Part shown: in pieces, positions 43,868-53,405 of the stretch | How positions within the stretch are numbered: position 1 is the stretch's first letter | Layout: every line of letters begins with the position of its first letter | From: RBG-13-51-18 sp963739395 | GTDB taxonomy: Bacteria > Chloroflexota > Dehalococcoidia > Dehalococcoidales > RBG-16-60-22 | Direction of reading: 5' to 3' | Assembly (NCBI GenBank): GCA_963739395.1 | Contig: CAVUAE010000001.1 | Span: 620,001 to 684,000, forward strand | Length of the DNA: 64,000 bases | Notes under the pieces: generated by a model | What the model was told of the DNA's origin: nothing | Seen by the model: the letters and a program-made list of their open reading frames with translations, nothing else | Databases searched by the model: none | Made by a program: the position numbers and the translations under genes

Positions 43868-44064
43868 GGCACTAAACACATCCCTAATGCCCCAATAATC
43901 AATGCATTTTCTCCATCCGTATATTCTGTTATTAATGCATCATTTGTCATAAACGCGGCAATCAAGGAAAAACGCCACTTTTTATGGGTGCTACCCCTTA
44001 AAGAAAATAAATGCGGCAATGGTGTTCAGATATTAAGACAATGTATTAAATTATAGTAGTAGAG

Positions 44065-44451
44065 ATGAATAAGAGAATTCTATTTATCAACCATTGTTCG
44101 GTAACTTCTGTAATACCGGAGATCATTGCTCGGGCAGGCTTTGCTGTAGATGTTTCTTTAAACGCAAAGTCAGCTTTAAACAGACAGGGCATGCCGAACT
44201 ATGACCTGATTGTCCTCTTGGAAAGCCCTTATGCTGAAAGCTGGGTGGCTTGTGCCGGCATTCGCCAATACACATCCATTCCTCTTATTGTTATCAGCGC
44301 CAACGCCACGCCGGAAACTTGTGTAAAAGCCATCGCGGCGGGAGCTGATTACTTTATGAGGAAGTCCTTTGGTCCGATGGAGCTACTTGCCAGAGTCAAT
44401 TCTCTCTTACAACGCATCCCCTCTCAAGTGTTAATGCCACTAACCTCTTAG
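44065..44451 (+). CDS. Degenerate receiver-domain protein
   Basis: This 128-residue protein has the receiver fold pattern but lacks the phosphorylation residues. The acidic pair near the N-terminus is replaced (ILFINHCSV instead of ILxVDDD), and the phospho-Asp position reads DLIVLLESP, with Leu/Glu where Asp is usual. The C-terminal Lys is kept (YFMRKSF), with Ser replacing Pro. A phosphorylation-independent (pseudo-receiver) role is likely. There is no output domain. Confidence 0.78.
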   Translation: MNKRILFINHCSVTSVIPEIIARAGFAVDVSLNAKSALNRQGMPNYDLIVLLESPYAESWVACAGIRQYTSIPLIVISANATPETCVKAIAAGADYFMRKSFGPMELLARVNSLLQRIPSQVLMPLTS

Positions 44452-44564
44452 CTTTTATACAACTAAACGCTAGCCGCTTAACCAACCATCATTCCCCCTT
44501 TTTTTATCCAACTCGGCTATTTTGGCATTTCCAGTTCCTTTTAAAGTAAAATATAGCTGGGTCA

Positions 44565-45221
44565 ATGGATGAAAAACCGATTATCAAACGTTTGGTCGTA
44601 GGGTCACTATCAGCTAACTGTTTTATCGTTGGCAGGGAATCTACAGGGGAAGGGATAGTCATCGACCCGGGCGGCAACAGCGAAGAAATTTCCCGCGCTA
44701 TTACTGACACAGGGCTCGATATCAAAAGCATCGTGCTGACGCACGGCCATTCCGACCATATCGCGGCTTTACGTGAAATCCAGGATAAAACTGGCGCCGG
44801 GGTGGCTATTCATGTCGCCGACGCCGACTTTTTGGAAGGCCACGGCTCTTATAGTTCACAGTTCGGTATCTCTTACCGGACCCCTCATCCACCCGAAAGA
44901 CTGCTACGCGAAGGCGACAAAATAGACATTGCTGGCATAAGCTTTACCGTCATCCATACGCCGGGGCATACGCCTGGCAGTATATGCCTACTTACCGATT
45001 TCGGAGTTTTTACCGGTGACACTATTTTTCGGCGCGGCATCGGCACTACTTTAATGCCGGGGAGTAGTCGCCCTCAACTTTTAGACAGCATCCATAAAAA
45101 ATTAATGGCATTGCCGGATGATACAGTGATATACCCAGGTCATGGTCGTGAGACGACTATCGGCGCCGAACGACGTGATAATCCTTATGTAACCGGCAAA
45201 CACGAAAACAGCTACTGGTAA
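44565..45221 (+). CDS. MBL-fold hydrolase (glyoxalase II-like)
   Basis: This 218-residue metallo-beta-lactamase-fold protein has VLTHGHSDH (H-x-H-x-D-H), IHTPGHTPGS, FTGDTIF and VIYPGHG, the full metal-ligand set of glyoxalase II-like and persulfide-type hydrolases. The substrate is not determined. No Shine-Dalgarno is clear before ATG 44565. Confidence 0.88.
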   Translation: MDEKPIIKRLVVGSLSANCFIVGRESTGEGIVIDPGGNSEEISRAITDTGLDIKSIVLTHGHSDHIAALREIQDKTGAGVAIHVADADFLEGHGSYSSQFGISYRTPHPPERLLREGDKIDIAGISFTVIHTPGHTPGSICLLTDFGVFTGDTIFRRGIGTTLMPGSSRPQLLDSIHKKLMALPDDTVIYPGHGRETTIGAERRDNPYVTGKHENSYW

Positions 45222-45311
45222 TCCTTATTTACCATCAGGTAAATAATCCAATATCCCTCTAAAATCCACTATCTTATTCTAAAATCCTCCTTATATTCTT
45301 CTTTGGTTTTA

Positions 45312-45360
45312 TCGTGACTTTTTTGTGATGTTCACACCGTTACTTGTGATACTTCTGTTA
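45312..45360 (+). promoter_or_regulatory. Four half-site array (TTGTGA type), copy 1
   Basis: Half-sites TCGTGA (45312), TTGTGA (45323), TTGTGA (45344) and a weaker CTGTTA (45355) are spaced 11, 21 and 11 bp apart. The array lies 147 bp before the first BldC-like gene. Confidence 0.75.
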
Positions 45361-45507
45361 ACTTAACACATTAACGTGATATTAGAACAATTGTTAATTA
45401 AGTTAACCCTGTGTCATGCGTCAGCAACGATATTAACTTAATTTTCATTAATTAGTAATAATACCTGTCATATGTAATAAAAGATACTCGAACTAAGGAG
45501 GCATCAT

Positions 45508-45723
45508 TTGGATACGAAAAGAGAAAATAGTTACCCCTTATATCTCACCACGGGCACAGTAGCCAGATACTGCGGCGTGAGTAAAGTGACCGTTTTAAGG
45601 TGGATAGAGAAAGGTAATCTAGCTGCCTTTCGGCTTCCTAGTGGACAGAACCGGATACACAGGGACGATTTCTTTGCCTTTGCGGCAAAACACCATATAC
45701 CTTTAAGAAACGATACCCTGTAA
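45508..45723 (+). CDS. BldC-like (excisionase-type) HTH protein 1
   Basis: This 71-residue DNA-binding protein has a TTG start after aaggaggcatcat. The HTH core is YCGVSKVTVLRWIEKGNLAA followed by a wing with RLPSGQNRIHRDD. It is a close paralog of the protein at 45950. Small MerR/BldC-type proteins act as developmental or phage regulators in other bacteria. Here it is likely a regulator of the adjacent pilus locus; a binding site is not identified. Confidence 0.82.
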   Translation: MDTKRENSYPLYLTTGTVARYCGVSKVTVLRWIEKGNLAAFRLPSGQNRIHRDDFFAFAAKHHIPLRNDTL

Positions 45724-45730
45724 GAGAAAA

Positions 45731-45742
45731 TCATCGCGATGA
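45731..45742. repeat. 12-bp perfect palindrome
   Basis: The sequence tcatcgcgatga is a complete palindrome immediately after the first BldC-like gene. It may be a binding site or part of a weak terminator. Confidence 0.35.
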
Positions 45743-45786
45743 AACTTTATTATAGTGATATTTTTAACTGGCTTCTTATGACCGTT

Positions 45787-45835
45787 TTGTGACCTTTTTG
45801 TGACCAATGTCTACAACCTTGTGATTTCATTGTGA
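45787..45835 (+). promoter_or_regulatory. Four half-site array (TTGTGA), copy 2
   Basis: Exact TTGTGA at 45787, 45798, 45819 and 45830, spaced 11, 21 and 11 bp. The first pair reads TTGTGACCTTTTTGTGA. The array ends 114 bp before the second BldC-like gene. Confidence 0.82.
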
Positions 45836-45949
45836 CAAATCTTTCATACACTGCAAATAGAACAAATAACGCTTGCATCATAAACGTCAAATGCTATACC
45901 TGCTCGAAAATACTAAATTAATAGAAATGATGCGGAATGGGAGGCCAAA

Positions 45950-46174
45950 TTGCTAAAGACTACCGAAGAATTAAATCCAGAATACATCTCCGTCGGCTTT
46001 ATCGCCAAGCATTGCGGTGTAAGTAATACTACCGTTTTGCGATGGATAGAAGCCGGTCAACTGCCTGCGTTCCGCCTTCCCGGCGGGCATCACCGGGTCG
46101 GCAGAGAGGACCTTATCAAGTTTCTTAATAAATACCATATGCCCGTAGGGAACGAAAAATCAAAAAGCTATTAA
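45950..46174 (+). CDS. BldC-like (excisionase-type) HTH protein 2
   Basis: This 74-residue protein has a TTG start after gggaggcc. The HTH core HCGVSNTTVLRWIEAGQLPA and the wing RLPGGHHRVGREDL closely match the protein at 45508. It lies directly upstream of the prepilin gene, so it could regulate pilin expression. Confidence 0.82.
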   Translation: MLKTTEELNPEYISVGFIAKHCGVSNTTVLRWIEAGQLPAFRLPGGHHRVGREDLIKFLNKYHMPVGNEKSKSY

Positions 46175-46249
46175 TAATCAGGTATAAAAAAGGAGGAAAG
46201 GAGTAAGATGAACAACTATCAAAAAAACAATTATAAAGGAGGTAATATC

Positions 46250-46609
46250 ATGCGTCGGTATTTCAAAAAACTCAATCAAATGAAAGGCTTTACCCTGGTG
46301 GAATTGCTCATCGTCGTGGCAATACTGGGTGTATTAGCCGCGGTAGTTCTGCCAAACGTCATCGGTTTTGCCGGTTCAGGGCAAAACGAGGCAGCTAAGG
46401 CAGAAATAGTAACCATACAGACAGCTATGGATGCCATGATGGCAAGTCTCCATCTGACTACGGTTACCGCAACCACGGCAACGAGAAACATGTCCTCGTT
46501 CCCGACTAGCCATGCGCTGTATCCAACCTATTTAAGAACAGCCGCAACCAAAGGCACTTATTCTTGTGACGCTACTGGCCTGGTTAAACAAGAAACCACT
46601 GGCTATTAG
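46250..46609 (+). CDS. Type IV prepilin (major-pilin type)
   Basis: From ATG 46250 this gives 119 residues. The leader ends MKG-FTLVELLIVVAILG, with Glu5 of the mature helix, the standard prepilin-peptidase site. A strong aaaggaggt lies seven bases upstream. An in-frame ATG at 46208 with its own ggag would add 14 residues; both may be used. The C-terminal part is short and Thr/Ala-rich. Confidence 0.88.
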   Translation: MRRYFKKLNQMKGFTLVELLIVVAILGVLAAVVLPNVIGFAGSGQNEAAKAEIVTIQTAMDAMMASLHLTTVTATTATRNMSSFPTSHALYPTYLRTAATKGTYSCDATGLVKQETTGY

Positions 46610-46727
46610 AGATAATCAGCAAACCGGTTAGAACAATACGTAAGCAACTAATAATTGGCATAAATACGTCTTTCTAGAAAAAGGCTCGCTTATAACTGGC
46701 GGATAGTGAGAGAGGAAGATAAATACC

Positions 46728-49700
46728 ATGATATCAGGAATGAAGCAATTGAAAAAGCAAATATTCAGGTTGAGCGAAACATTAGTCGATTGGTTATTTG
46801 GAGCCCGGGCTGAAGCGGACTCCAGACAGCGCCGGGAACTCCGTGTGCTTTCAGCATTCCTGCTGCTCATGACCGTGTTTATGCTCCCGGGCGCTCTCGT
46901 TATGAGGAGTTACAGCCTCATTACTTCGAATATCATGCTGGTTTCTACTGTATTGCTTTTTTGTGGCTATATTATTAGCCGTACCAGACTTTACATGATA
47001 GCAGTAATATTGGCGGTACTTTTACCAGCTGTCACCCCTACTGCGATCATTATCCTAAGACCTCTAGGAATAGACTTAGCCGCAGGAGCGATGTGGATAG
47101 CTTTGCCTTTATTGGTTGCCAGTTTGATGCTGTCACTATATAAAGCCACTATCATTGTCGTCTCTTATATCGGTTTCATTATTGTCCTAGCATCTATTGG
47201 CCGTCTCGGGGCTGAAACCACCGCTCCGCTACTGGCGTTTTTAACAATCATAGCCTTTTTCATCATCTCAATTAACAACCTGAAAGTAAACGACCGGCGG
47301 GAAATTGAGAACCAGCTAAATGAACGCCAAAACACGGAAAAAGCGTTGCGGGAATCCGAAGAAAAATTCAGGAACTTATTCGAACATGCCAAAGATGCCA
47401 TCTTTCTTGCCGATATGCAAACCGGAAAAATAGTTGATACCAACACAGCCGGTTGCAATCTACTGGGTCTACCAAAGGAAAAAATAATAGGTAAACTCCA
47501 ATCCGAACTCCACCCCCCGGAACTGGTTGAAAAGTATAAGCAGGTCTTTATGGACCATTTCCAAAAAGGAACTGAGATCAGTGGTGGTCTCATCGTCCAG
47601 AGAGCTGATGGTACACAAATACCTGTAGATATATCTGCCAGTATTATTAATTTGGGGGGGAAAGCAATTTTACAGGGGATTTTCCGTGATGTTACCGAGC
47701 GCGTGAGAATGGAACAGGCATTAAAAGAGTCGGAAGAGAACATCACCAAAGCTTTTCGCGCTATCCCCGAGGCCGTCTCTATAGCCACACTGAAAGATGG
47801 TATATTCCTCGAAATTAATGACAGCTTCCTTACTCAAAATGGATATTCTCGTGAAGAGGTAATCGGTCACACCGCTAAAGAACTAAATATCTGGATAAAT
47901 TCCATCGACCGTTACCGGATAAAGCAGTTAATGGAAAAACAAGGCCATTTTGTCAACGAAGAGTTTATATTACGGAGTAAATCAGGCGAGACGCATAATG
48001 TTTTACTATCAGCCGATGTGATTAGTTATAACGGTAAAACCTGTATTTTAACTATCGGCTACGATATTACTGAGCGTAAACGGGCAGAAGAGGCATTAAG
48101 GGATAGCGAGGAGAAGTTCCATGCCATCGTCGAACACAGCAACGATGGGATTGTGTTTATTCAGGATGGCATACTCCAGTACAGCAACTCCAAGATGCTG
48201 GAGATAGCCGGCTATACCGAGAAAGAGGTGGTCGGCAAACCTTTTATCAACTTTATCGCTCCAGAACATAAAGAGATGTTAATAGATAATTACCGTAAAA
48301 GATTAGCTGGAGAAAAAGCTCTGGATAGATATGAACTCAACATGTTAGGGAAAAACGGTAAAAAGATATATACGGAAGTAAGCGCCAGCCTAGTGAAGAT
48401 TAAAAATAAATTAGTAGATTTTGCGATTATCCGCGATATTACCCAACGTAAAAAGATAGATGCCGCGTTAGCTGATGAAGCAACTAGGCGGCGTATTCTT
48501 ATCGAACAATCAAGCGATGGCATCGTCATCCTTGACCAGGATGGCAAGGTTTATGAGGTTAATCAGCGGTTTGCCGACATGCTGGGGTATACCATGGATG
48601 AAATGAAAGAGCTTCATATCTTTGAATGGGAACTCAATGATCAACGTGAGAATATAATAAAAATGCTTCGGACCGTCAATGATGCCGGCGACCACTTTGA
48701 AACAACACATCGACGTAAAGACGGAACGATTTTGAATGTTGAAATAAGTTCCAACGGAGCTATTTTTGCCGGTCAGAAGCTTGTTTTCTGTGTTTGCCGC
48801 GATATTACAGAACGTAAGCTTATAGAGCAACAACTCCGTGAATCAGAGGAGAGATTCTCTAAAGTTTTCCGTGGAAGCCCAGAACTTATTTCTGTTGCAC
48901 GTTCGGATAAGGACATCTACATTGATGTAAATGATAGCTTTGTCAAAACTACCGGCTATACCCGAGAAGAACTTATCGGCCACAGTGTTTACGAGATTAA
49001 TATGTTTGTTTACGCCGAAGAGCAAAAAGACGTAGCTCGCCTTACCAAAGAAAATGGCTTCATTAAAAACACGGAATGCACCTTCCGTATGAAAAACGGT
49101 GAAATACGCAATTGGTTATGTTCAACAGATACCATCTATATTAACAATATACCCCATACCGTTGCCTCAGCTATCGATATTACCGACCGCAAGCGGGCAG
49201 AGGAAGAGTTACAACGGGCTAATATTGACCTCAAGCATACAACAACGCAATTGCAAGCTACCAATAAGGAACTCGAGAGCTTCAGCTATTCTGTATCACA
49301 TGACCTGCGCTCACCGTTAAGGAGTATCGACGGATTCAGTCAGGCGCTGCTCGAGGACTATTTAGCTAAGCTCGACGAAAAGGGCCAGGATTATCTAAAC
49401 CGTTTGCGCGGCGCCAGCCAAAAAATGGGCGAACTGATTGATGGGCTATTGAAGCTATCTCGTGTAACAAGAAGCGAAATTCATACGGAAAAAGTAGACC
49501 TAAGTATACTGGCAAATGAAATTGTCAGCAGACTGCAAGAAACAGACCCCAAACGTCACGTTAAAGTTACCATCGATAAAAACCTGGTTGCTAACGGCGA
49601 CCCGCAAATGGTGAGGGTATTGCTGGAGAATTTACTTGGTAACGCCTGGAAATTCACTTCGAAAACCCAGAATGCTCATATAGAACTGAGCAGAGAGGGG

Positions 49701-49928
49701 AATGGCGATAAAAATGCCTTTTTCATTAAAGATAATGGCGCCGGTTTTGATATGACTTTTAAAGATAAGTTATTCTCCGCTTTCCAACGCCTGCATAATG
49801 CTAATGAATATCCCGGGACAGGAATAGGCCTGGCAACAGTACAGCGGATTATCAACCGGCATGGCGGAACCATTCGGGCTGAAAGCGAAATTAATAAAGG
49901 AGCTACTTTTTATTTCAATTTAAGCTAG
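46728..49928 (+). CDS. Membrane histidine kinase with five PAS domains
   Basis: This 1066-residue sensor kinase has six hydrophobic helices (about 42-190), five PAS domains (about 205-325, 330-445, 450-565, 575-690 and 695-815), HisKA with SYSVSHDLRSPLRSIDGF and a HATPase domain with NLLGNAWKF, DNGAGFD and GTGIGLATVQ. PAS boundaries are approximate. It lies directly upstream of a receiver-only regulator (12-base gap), its likely partner, and between the prepilin gene and pilB, so it probably controls pilus activity. Confidence 0.9.
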   Translation: MISGMKQLKKQIFRLSETLVDWLFGARAEADSRQRRELRVLSAFLLLMTVFMLPGALVMRSYSLITSNIMLVSTVLLFCGYIISRTRLYMIAVILAVLLPAVTPTAIIILRPLGIDLAAGAMWIALPLLVASLMLSLYKATIIVVSYIGFIIVLASIGRLGAETTAPLLAFLTIIAFFIISINNLKVNDRREIENQLNERQNTEKALRESEEKFRNLFEHAKDAIFLADMQTGKIVDTNTAGCNLLGLPKEKIIGKLQSELHPPELVEKYKQVFMDHFQKGTEISGGLIVQRADGTQIPVDISASIINLGGKAILQGIFRDVTERVRMEQALKESEENITKAFRAIPEAVSIATLKDGIFLEINDSFLTQNGYSREEVIGHTAKELNIWINSIDRYRIKQLMEKQGHFVNEEFILRSKSGETHNVLLSADVISYNGKTCILTIGYDITERKRAEEALRDSEEKFHAIVEHSNDGIVFIQDGILQYSNSKMLEIAGYTEKEVVGKPFINFIAPEHKEMLIDNYRKRLAGEKALDRYELNMLGKNGKKIYTEVSASLVKIKNKLVDFAIIRDITQRKKIDAALADEATRRRILIEQSSDGIVILDQDGKVYEVNQRFADMLGYTMDEMKELHIFEWELNDQRENIIKMLRTVNDAGDHFETTHRRKDGTILNVEISSNGAIFAGQKLVFCVCRDITERKLIEQQLRESEERFSKVFRGSPELISVARSDKDIYIDVNDSFVKTTGYTREELIGHSVYEINMFVYAEEQKDVARLTKENGFIKNTECTFRMKNGEIRNWLCSTDTIYINNIPHTVASAIDITDRKRAEEELQRANIDLKHTTTQLQATNKELESFSYSVSHDLRSPLRSIDGFSQALLEDYLAKLDEKGQDYLNRLRGASQKMGELIDGLLKLSRVTRSEIHTEKVDLSILANEIVSRLQETDPKRHVKVTIDKNLVANGDPQMVRVLLENLLGNAWKFTSKTQNAHIELSREGNGDKNAFFIKDNGAGFDMTFKDKLFSAFQRLHNANEYPGTGIGLATVQRIINRHGGTIRAESEINKGATFYFNLS

Positions 49929-49939
49929 GGAGGTAAATA

Positions 49940-50392
49940 ATGACTGCTAAACAAGATGAAATAATTTTACTTATCGAGGATAACCCTGATGATATTGAGC
50001 TGGCGATGCGAGCATTTCGTAAAAACAAAATCGCCAATAAATTCGTGATAGCTCATGATGGCGCTGAGGCATTGGATTATCTCCTTTGTCAAGGAGCCTA
50101 TGCCGACCGTGATATTAAGAATAAGCCGAGATTAATCCTATTGGATTTAAAGTTGCCCAAGATAAGTGGCCTACAAGTCCTGGAAAAAATACGCTCTGAA
50201 GAATCTATTAAACTTACGCCAGTTGTTATCCTTACTTCCTCTAAAGAAGAACAAGACCTCGCTAATGGCTACAAGTTCGGTGCTAACAGCTATGTTCGTA
50301 AGCCGATAAACTTTAACGATTTTGTTGAAGCGGTGCGCAATATCGGGCTCTACTGGCTGCTGATAAATGAGCCACCGCCTGATTGTCGCTAA
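49940..50392 (+). CDS. Single-domain receiver (Rcp1-like)
   Basis: This 150-residue receiver has the Rcp1-like opening LLIEDNPDDIELAMRAF, the phospho-Asp of LILLDLKLPK and the conserved Lys of YVRKPI. It has no output domain, so it signals through protein contact. It is placed directly between the two kinase genes and starts after gggaggtaa. Confidence 0.9.
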   Translation: MTAKQDEIILLIEDNPDDIELAMRAFRKNKIANKFVIAHDGAEALDYLLCQGAYADRDIKNKPRLILLDLKLPKISGLQVLEKIRSEESIKLTPVVILTSSKEEQDLANGYKFGANSYVRKPINFNDFVEAVRNIGLYWLLINEPPPDCR

Positions 50393-50428
50393 TATATTAT
50401 TTCCCCTTGAATAACAAGGAAAAGCGAT

Positions 50429-53098
50429 ATGGAAAGTAAAACAATAAGAGTACTACTAATTGAAGACAGTATCGATGATGCCGAGCTGATAAAACGCCAG
50501 CTGGAACAAATACTACACTCAAAATTCCAGGTGTCGGTTGCCCACTCTCTTGGTGACGGTCTGGAACAGGCGAAAAAGAACCCGCCAGACCTGATTCTTT
50601 CTGACCTTGGTTTACCGGATAGTCACGGCATCGACACTGTAACAAAAATATTACTCGCTGTACCATATACTCCGCTAGTGGTATTGAGCGGATTTGATGA
50701 TGAAAATACCGCTATTAAAGCAGTGCAGTTAGGCGCACAGGATTATCTTGTTAAAGGGCATATTGAAAACTTCCAGCTGGAAAGAACGATTTACTATTCT
50801 ATTGAACGAGCGCGATTACACGATGAGTTGGAACAAAACGCCCAGGAAATTTCTAGGCTCCACGCGAATCTACTTCATATTCTGGAGAACAACACCGATG
50901 CCATCATCGTCGTCGGCCAAGCAGGACGCATACTATTTGCCAATCCCGCGGTAGAGTCCATATTTGGTCGTAAACCGAAAGAACTTTTACATCTTCCCTT
51001 CCAATACCCGCTGGATGCGGGTAAGACATCCGAGATTGATATCTATCGAGCTGACGAAACAACCAATACCGCTGAAATGAGTGTCGTGAATATTACCTGG
51101 GAGGGCAACTCTGCCTACCTGGTTTCCATGCATGATATTACTGAACGCAAGCAAATGGAAAAAGCCTTAAGAGACTCGGAGGAAAAGTTTTCTAAAGCTT
51201 TTTTAAATAGCCCACAGGCTATACTCATAACCAGCCTGGATGAAGGCATAATACTGGAAGCCAATGAAACGTTCTTACACCTATCCGGCTACAGTCGCAA
51301 GGAATTAGTCGGGAAAAAAGCCATCGACCTTGACTTATGGAACTCTCCGGAGGAACGCGAAAGAGTAATCAAGACATTAAACGAAACAGGCATCGTGAAA
51401 AACCTGGAACGTCAGTTCAGCAAGAAATCCGGGGAAATGAATACTTGGCTCTTTTCCGCAGAAATCGTCAATATCGATAACAAACCCTGCATGTTATCTG
51501 TAACTGTCGATATTACCGAGCGTAAAAAGATCGAAGAGCAGCTACGCTTTTCTGATATCGCCTTGAAGTCTATTCACGAAGGGATTTTTACCTTCGGTAA
51601 TGACAACATTATCACCCGCTGGAATAAAACCTGCGAGGAGATAATGGGTATTAAAGCTTCCGAGGCGATAGGCAAACCTATCGAAGATATTATCCACCCG
51701 GTTGAGGAGTATCCAGGGCAGAATGAAGAACGGTTAAAGGTACTCCAAACAAAAGGCGTTAACAGAGAAGAGCAGATTTACCGAACACCCCGCGGCGATA
51801 TCTGGGTTGACGTGCAAGCCCAGGCGATAGAAGACAACGGTAAGCGTACTGGATGGGTGACGTTATTAACGGATATTACTTCTAGGAAGAAGACTGAAGA
51901 AGCCTTGAAACAAAGCGAAGAAAAGTACCGTGAGCTGATTAATACATCAACGGATGCCATTATCTCTACAGACCCGCGGATGAACATTACTATTTTTAAT
52001 CACGGGGCGGAGGTGATTTTTGGGTATAAGGAAAATGAAGTTCTAGGACAATCTATGATGGTTATTTTCCCACCGGATCTATATAAAGATATCTCGAGAG
52101 AAATTATAAACATTAAAAGTATAGGCACTACTAAATTCACTCACAAAATATTTGAAACTTCTGGTCTAAAAAAAGACTGCACTAAGGTGCCTATCGAAGT
52201 CTCTCTTTCAACAAGGCAGGTGGAAAACAATTTTATCATTACCATGATAATCAGGGACATCACTATACGCAAAGAGGCTGAGGAAAAGCTGCAGAAAATC
52301 GACAAAATGAAGACTGAATTCCTCTCTAACGTATCTCATGAGCTACGCACGCCGCTACAGTCCATCAGCGGCTTTACCAAGTTAATATTGACTGGTAAAG
52401 TGCCCGACCCTGTCGTCCAACAGGAATTCCTCCAGATTGTAGATAGAGAAACAGCTCATTTGGGGAATCTAATCAACAGTCTGCTGGATATGTCGCGTCT
52501 GGAAGCAGGTCGATTCCAGGTTTATAAAAAGCTGGTATCGTTGTCCGATGTCTTCACTGATTCTATCAAGATGTTTCATAGTCTGGCGCGCGAGAAAAGC
52601 ATCACGCTTAACGAAAGTATTCCGGCGAACTTGCCAGAAATGGAAGTAGATAGCGAGCGTATGCGACAGGTGGTTATCAACCTGCTTAGCAATGCTATTA
52701 AATTCAGCGATCCTGGCAGTACTGTTAATGTTAAGGTTGCTATACGCGACGGTAATTTGCTCTTCCAGGTCACCGACCACGGCATCGGCATACAAGAGGA
52801 TGCTATTGATAAACTCTTTGCAAGATTTTTCCGCGTCGAAGGCGAGACAGTTCGGGGAGGTACCGGGCTGGGACTATATATATCCAAACAAATCATCGAT
52901 GCCCACGGTGGGCGTATTTGGGCAGAAAGTAAACTCGGGCAGGGCAGCACTTTCAGCTTTACCTTGCCCATGAATATTACCGAAGGAGGGAAGAAAAATG
53001 ACGAAGAAAGTCCTAATAATCGAAGACGATCCCGCGACGCTAAGACTAGTAGATTACTCACTAAAGCAAGAGGGGTACCAGGTAGTCACAGCCTCTAA
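50429..53098 (+). CDS. Hybrid receiver-PAS histidine kinase
   Basis: This 889-residue protein has an N-terminal receiver (about 5-125, LSDLGLPD, with Lys followed by Gly), four PAS domains (about 145-250, 255-370, 372-490 and 495-620), HisKA with NVSHELRTPLQSISGFT and HATPase with NLLSNAIKF and GTGLGLYISK. After the final FSFTLP block there is a 40-residue basic tail, and the last 101 bases overlap the next gene in another frame. No membrane segment is seen, so it is cytosolic. The overlap suggests loss of the original stop. Confidence 0.88.
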   Translation: MESKTIRVLLIEDSIDDAELIKRQLEQILHSKFQVSVAHSLGDGLEQAKKNPPDLILSDLGLPDSHGIDTVTKILLAVPYTPLVVLSGFDDENTAIKAVQLGAQDYLVKGHIENFQLERTIYYSIERARLHDELEQNAQEISRLHANLLHILENNTDAIIVVGQAGRILFANPAVESIFGRKPKELLHLPFQYPLDAGKTSEIDIYRADETTNTAEMSVVNITWEGNSAYLVSMHDITERKQMEKALRDSEEKFSKAFLNSPQAILITSLDEGIILEANETFLHLSGYSRKELVGKKAIDLDLWNSPEERERVIKTLNETGIVKNLERQFSKKSGEMNTWLFSAEIVNIDNKPCMLSVTVDITERKKIEEQLRFSDIALKSIHEGIFTFGNDNIITRWNKTCEEIMGIKASEAIGKPIEDIIHPVEEYPGQNEERLKVLQTKGVNREEQIYRTPRGDIWVDVQAQAIEDNGKRTGWVTLLTDITSRKKTEEALKQSEEKYRELINTSTDAIISTDPRMNITIFNHGAEVIFGYKENEVLGQSMMVIFPPDLYKDISREIINIKSIGTTKFTHKIFETSGLKKDCTKVPIEVSLSTRQVENNFIITMIIRDITIRKEAEEKLQKIDKMKTEFLSNVSHELRTPLQSISGFTKLILTGKVPDPVVQQEFLQIVDRETAHLGNLINSLLDMSRLEAGRFQVYKKLVSLSDVFTDSIKMFHSLAREKSITLNESIPANLPEMEVDSERMRQVVINLLSNAIKFSDPGSTVNVKVAIRDGNLLFQVTDHGIGIQEDAIDKLFARFFRVEGETVRGGTGLGLYISKQIIDAHGGRIWAESKLGQGSTFSFTLPMNITEGGKKNDEESPNNRRRSRDAKTSRLLTKARGVPGSHSL

Positions 53099-53405
53099 CG
53101 GTCTGGATGGGATAAGAAAAGCCATCGGATTATCACCAGACCTGATTATCCTGGATGTTATGTTGCCGGGGATGGACGGATTCGAAATATGCTATCGCTT
53201 GAAATCAGAACAGACTACCGCAAACATACCCATCATGATGTTCTCCGCCAAGGCGCAGGAAATTGATAAAGGTACAGGTATGAAAGTTGGCGCCGATGAC
53301 TACTTAACCAAACCCTCTGCTCCCGCGGACATCGTAAGTCATGTTCAAAAGCTTATGGCTAAAAAGAAAGGGACAATTACCACAACGGAGAAAGTGAGTG
53401 GATAA
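52998..53405 (+). CDS. Single-domain receiver protein
   Basis: This 135-residue receiver has IIEDDPATLRL, LIILDVMLPGMDG and YLTKPSAP, with all phosphorylation residues. It starts inside the 3' end of the hybrid kinase, behind gaaggagg, and overlaps pilB by eight bases, so it is tied to the pilus ATPase in translation. Confidence 0.9.
   Translation: MTKKVLIIEDDPATLRLVDYSLKQEGYQVVTASNGLDGIRKAIGLSPDLIILDVMLPGMDGFEICYRLKSEQTTANIPIMMFSAKAQEIDKGTGMKVGADDYLTKPSAPADIVSHVQKLMAKKKGTITTTEKVSG

Noticed and set aside
47165..47788. 207-codon open frame antisense to the PAS kinase
   Set aside because: The kinase frame is clearly coding here (PAS 1 and membrane helices); the antisense product is low-complexity Ser/Arg-rich.
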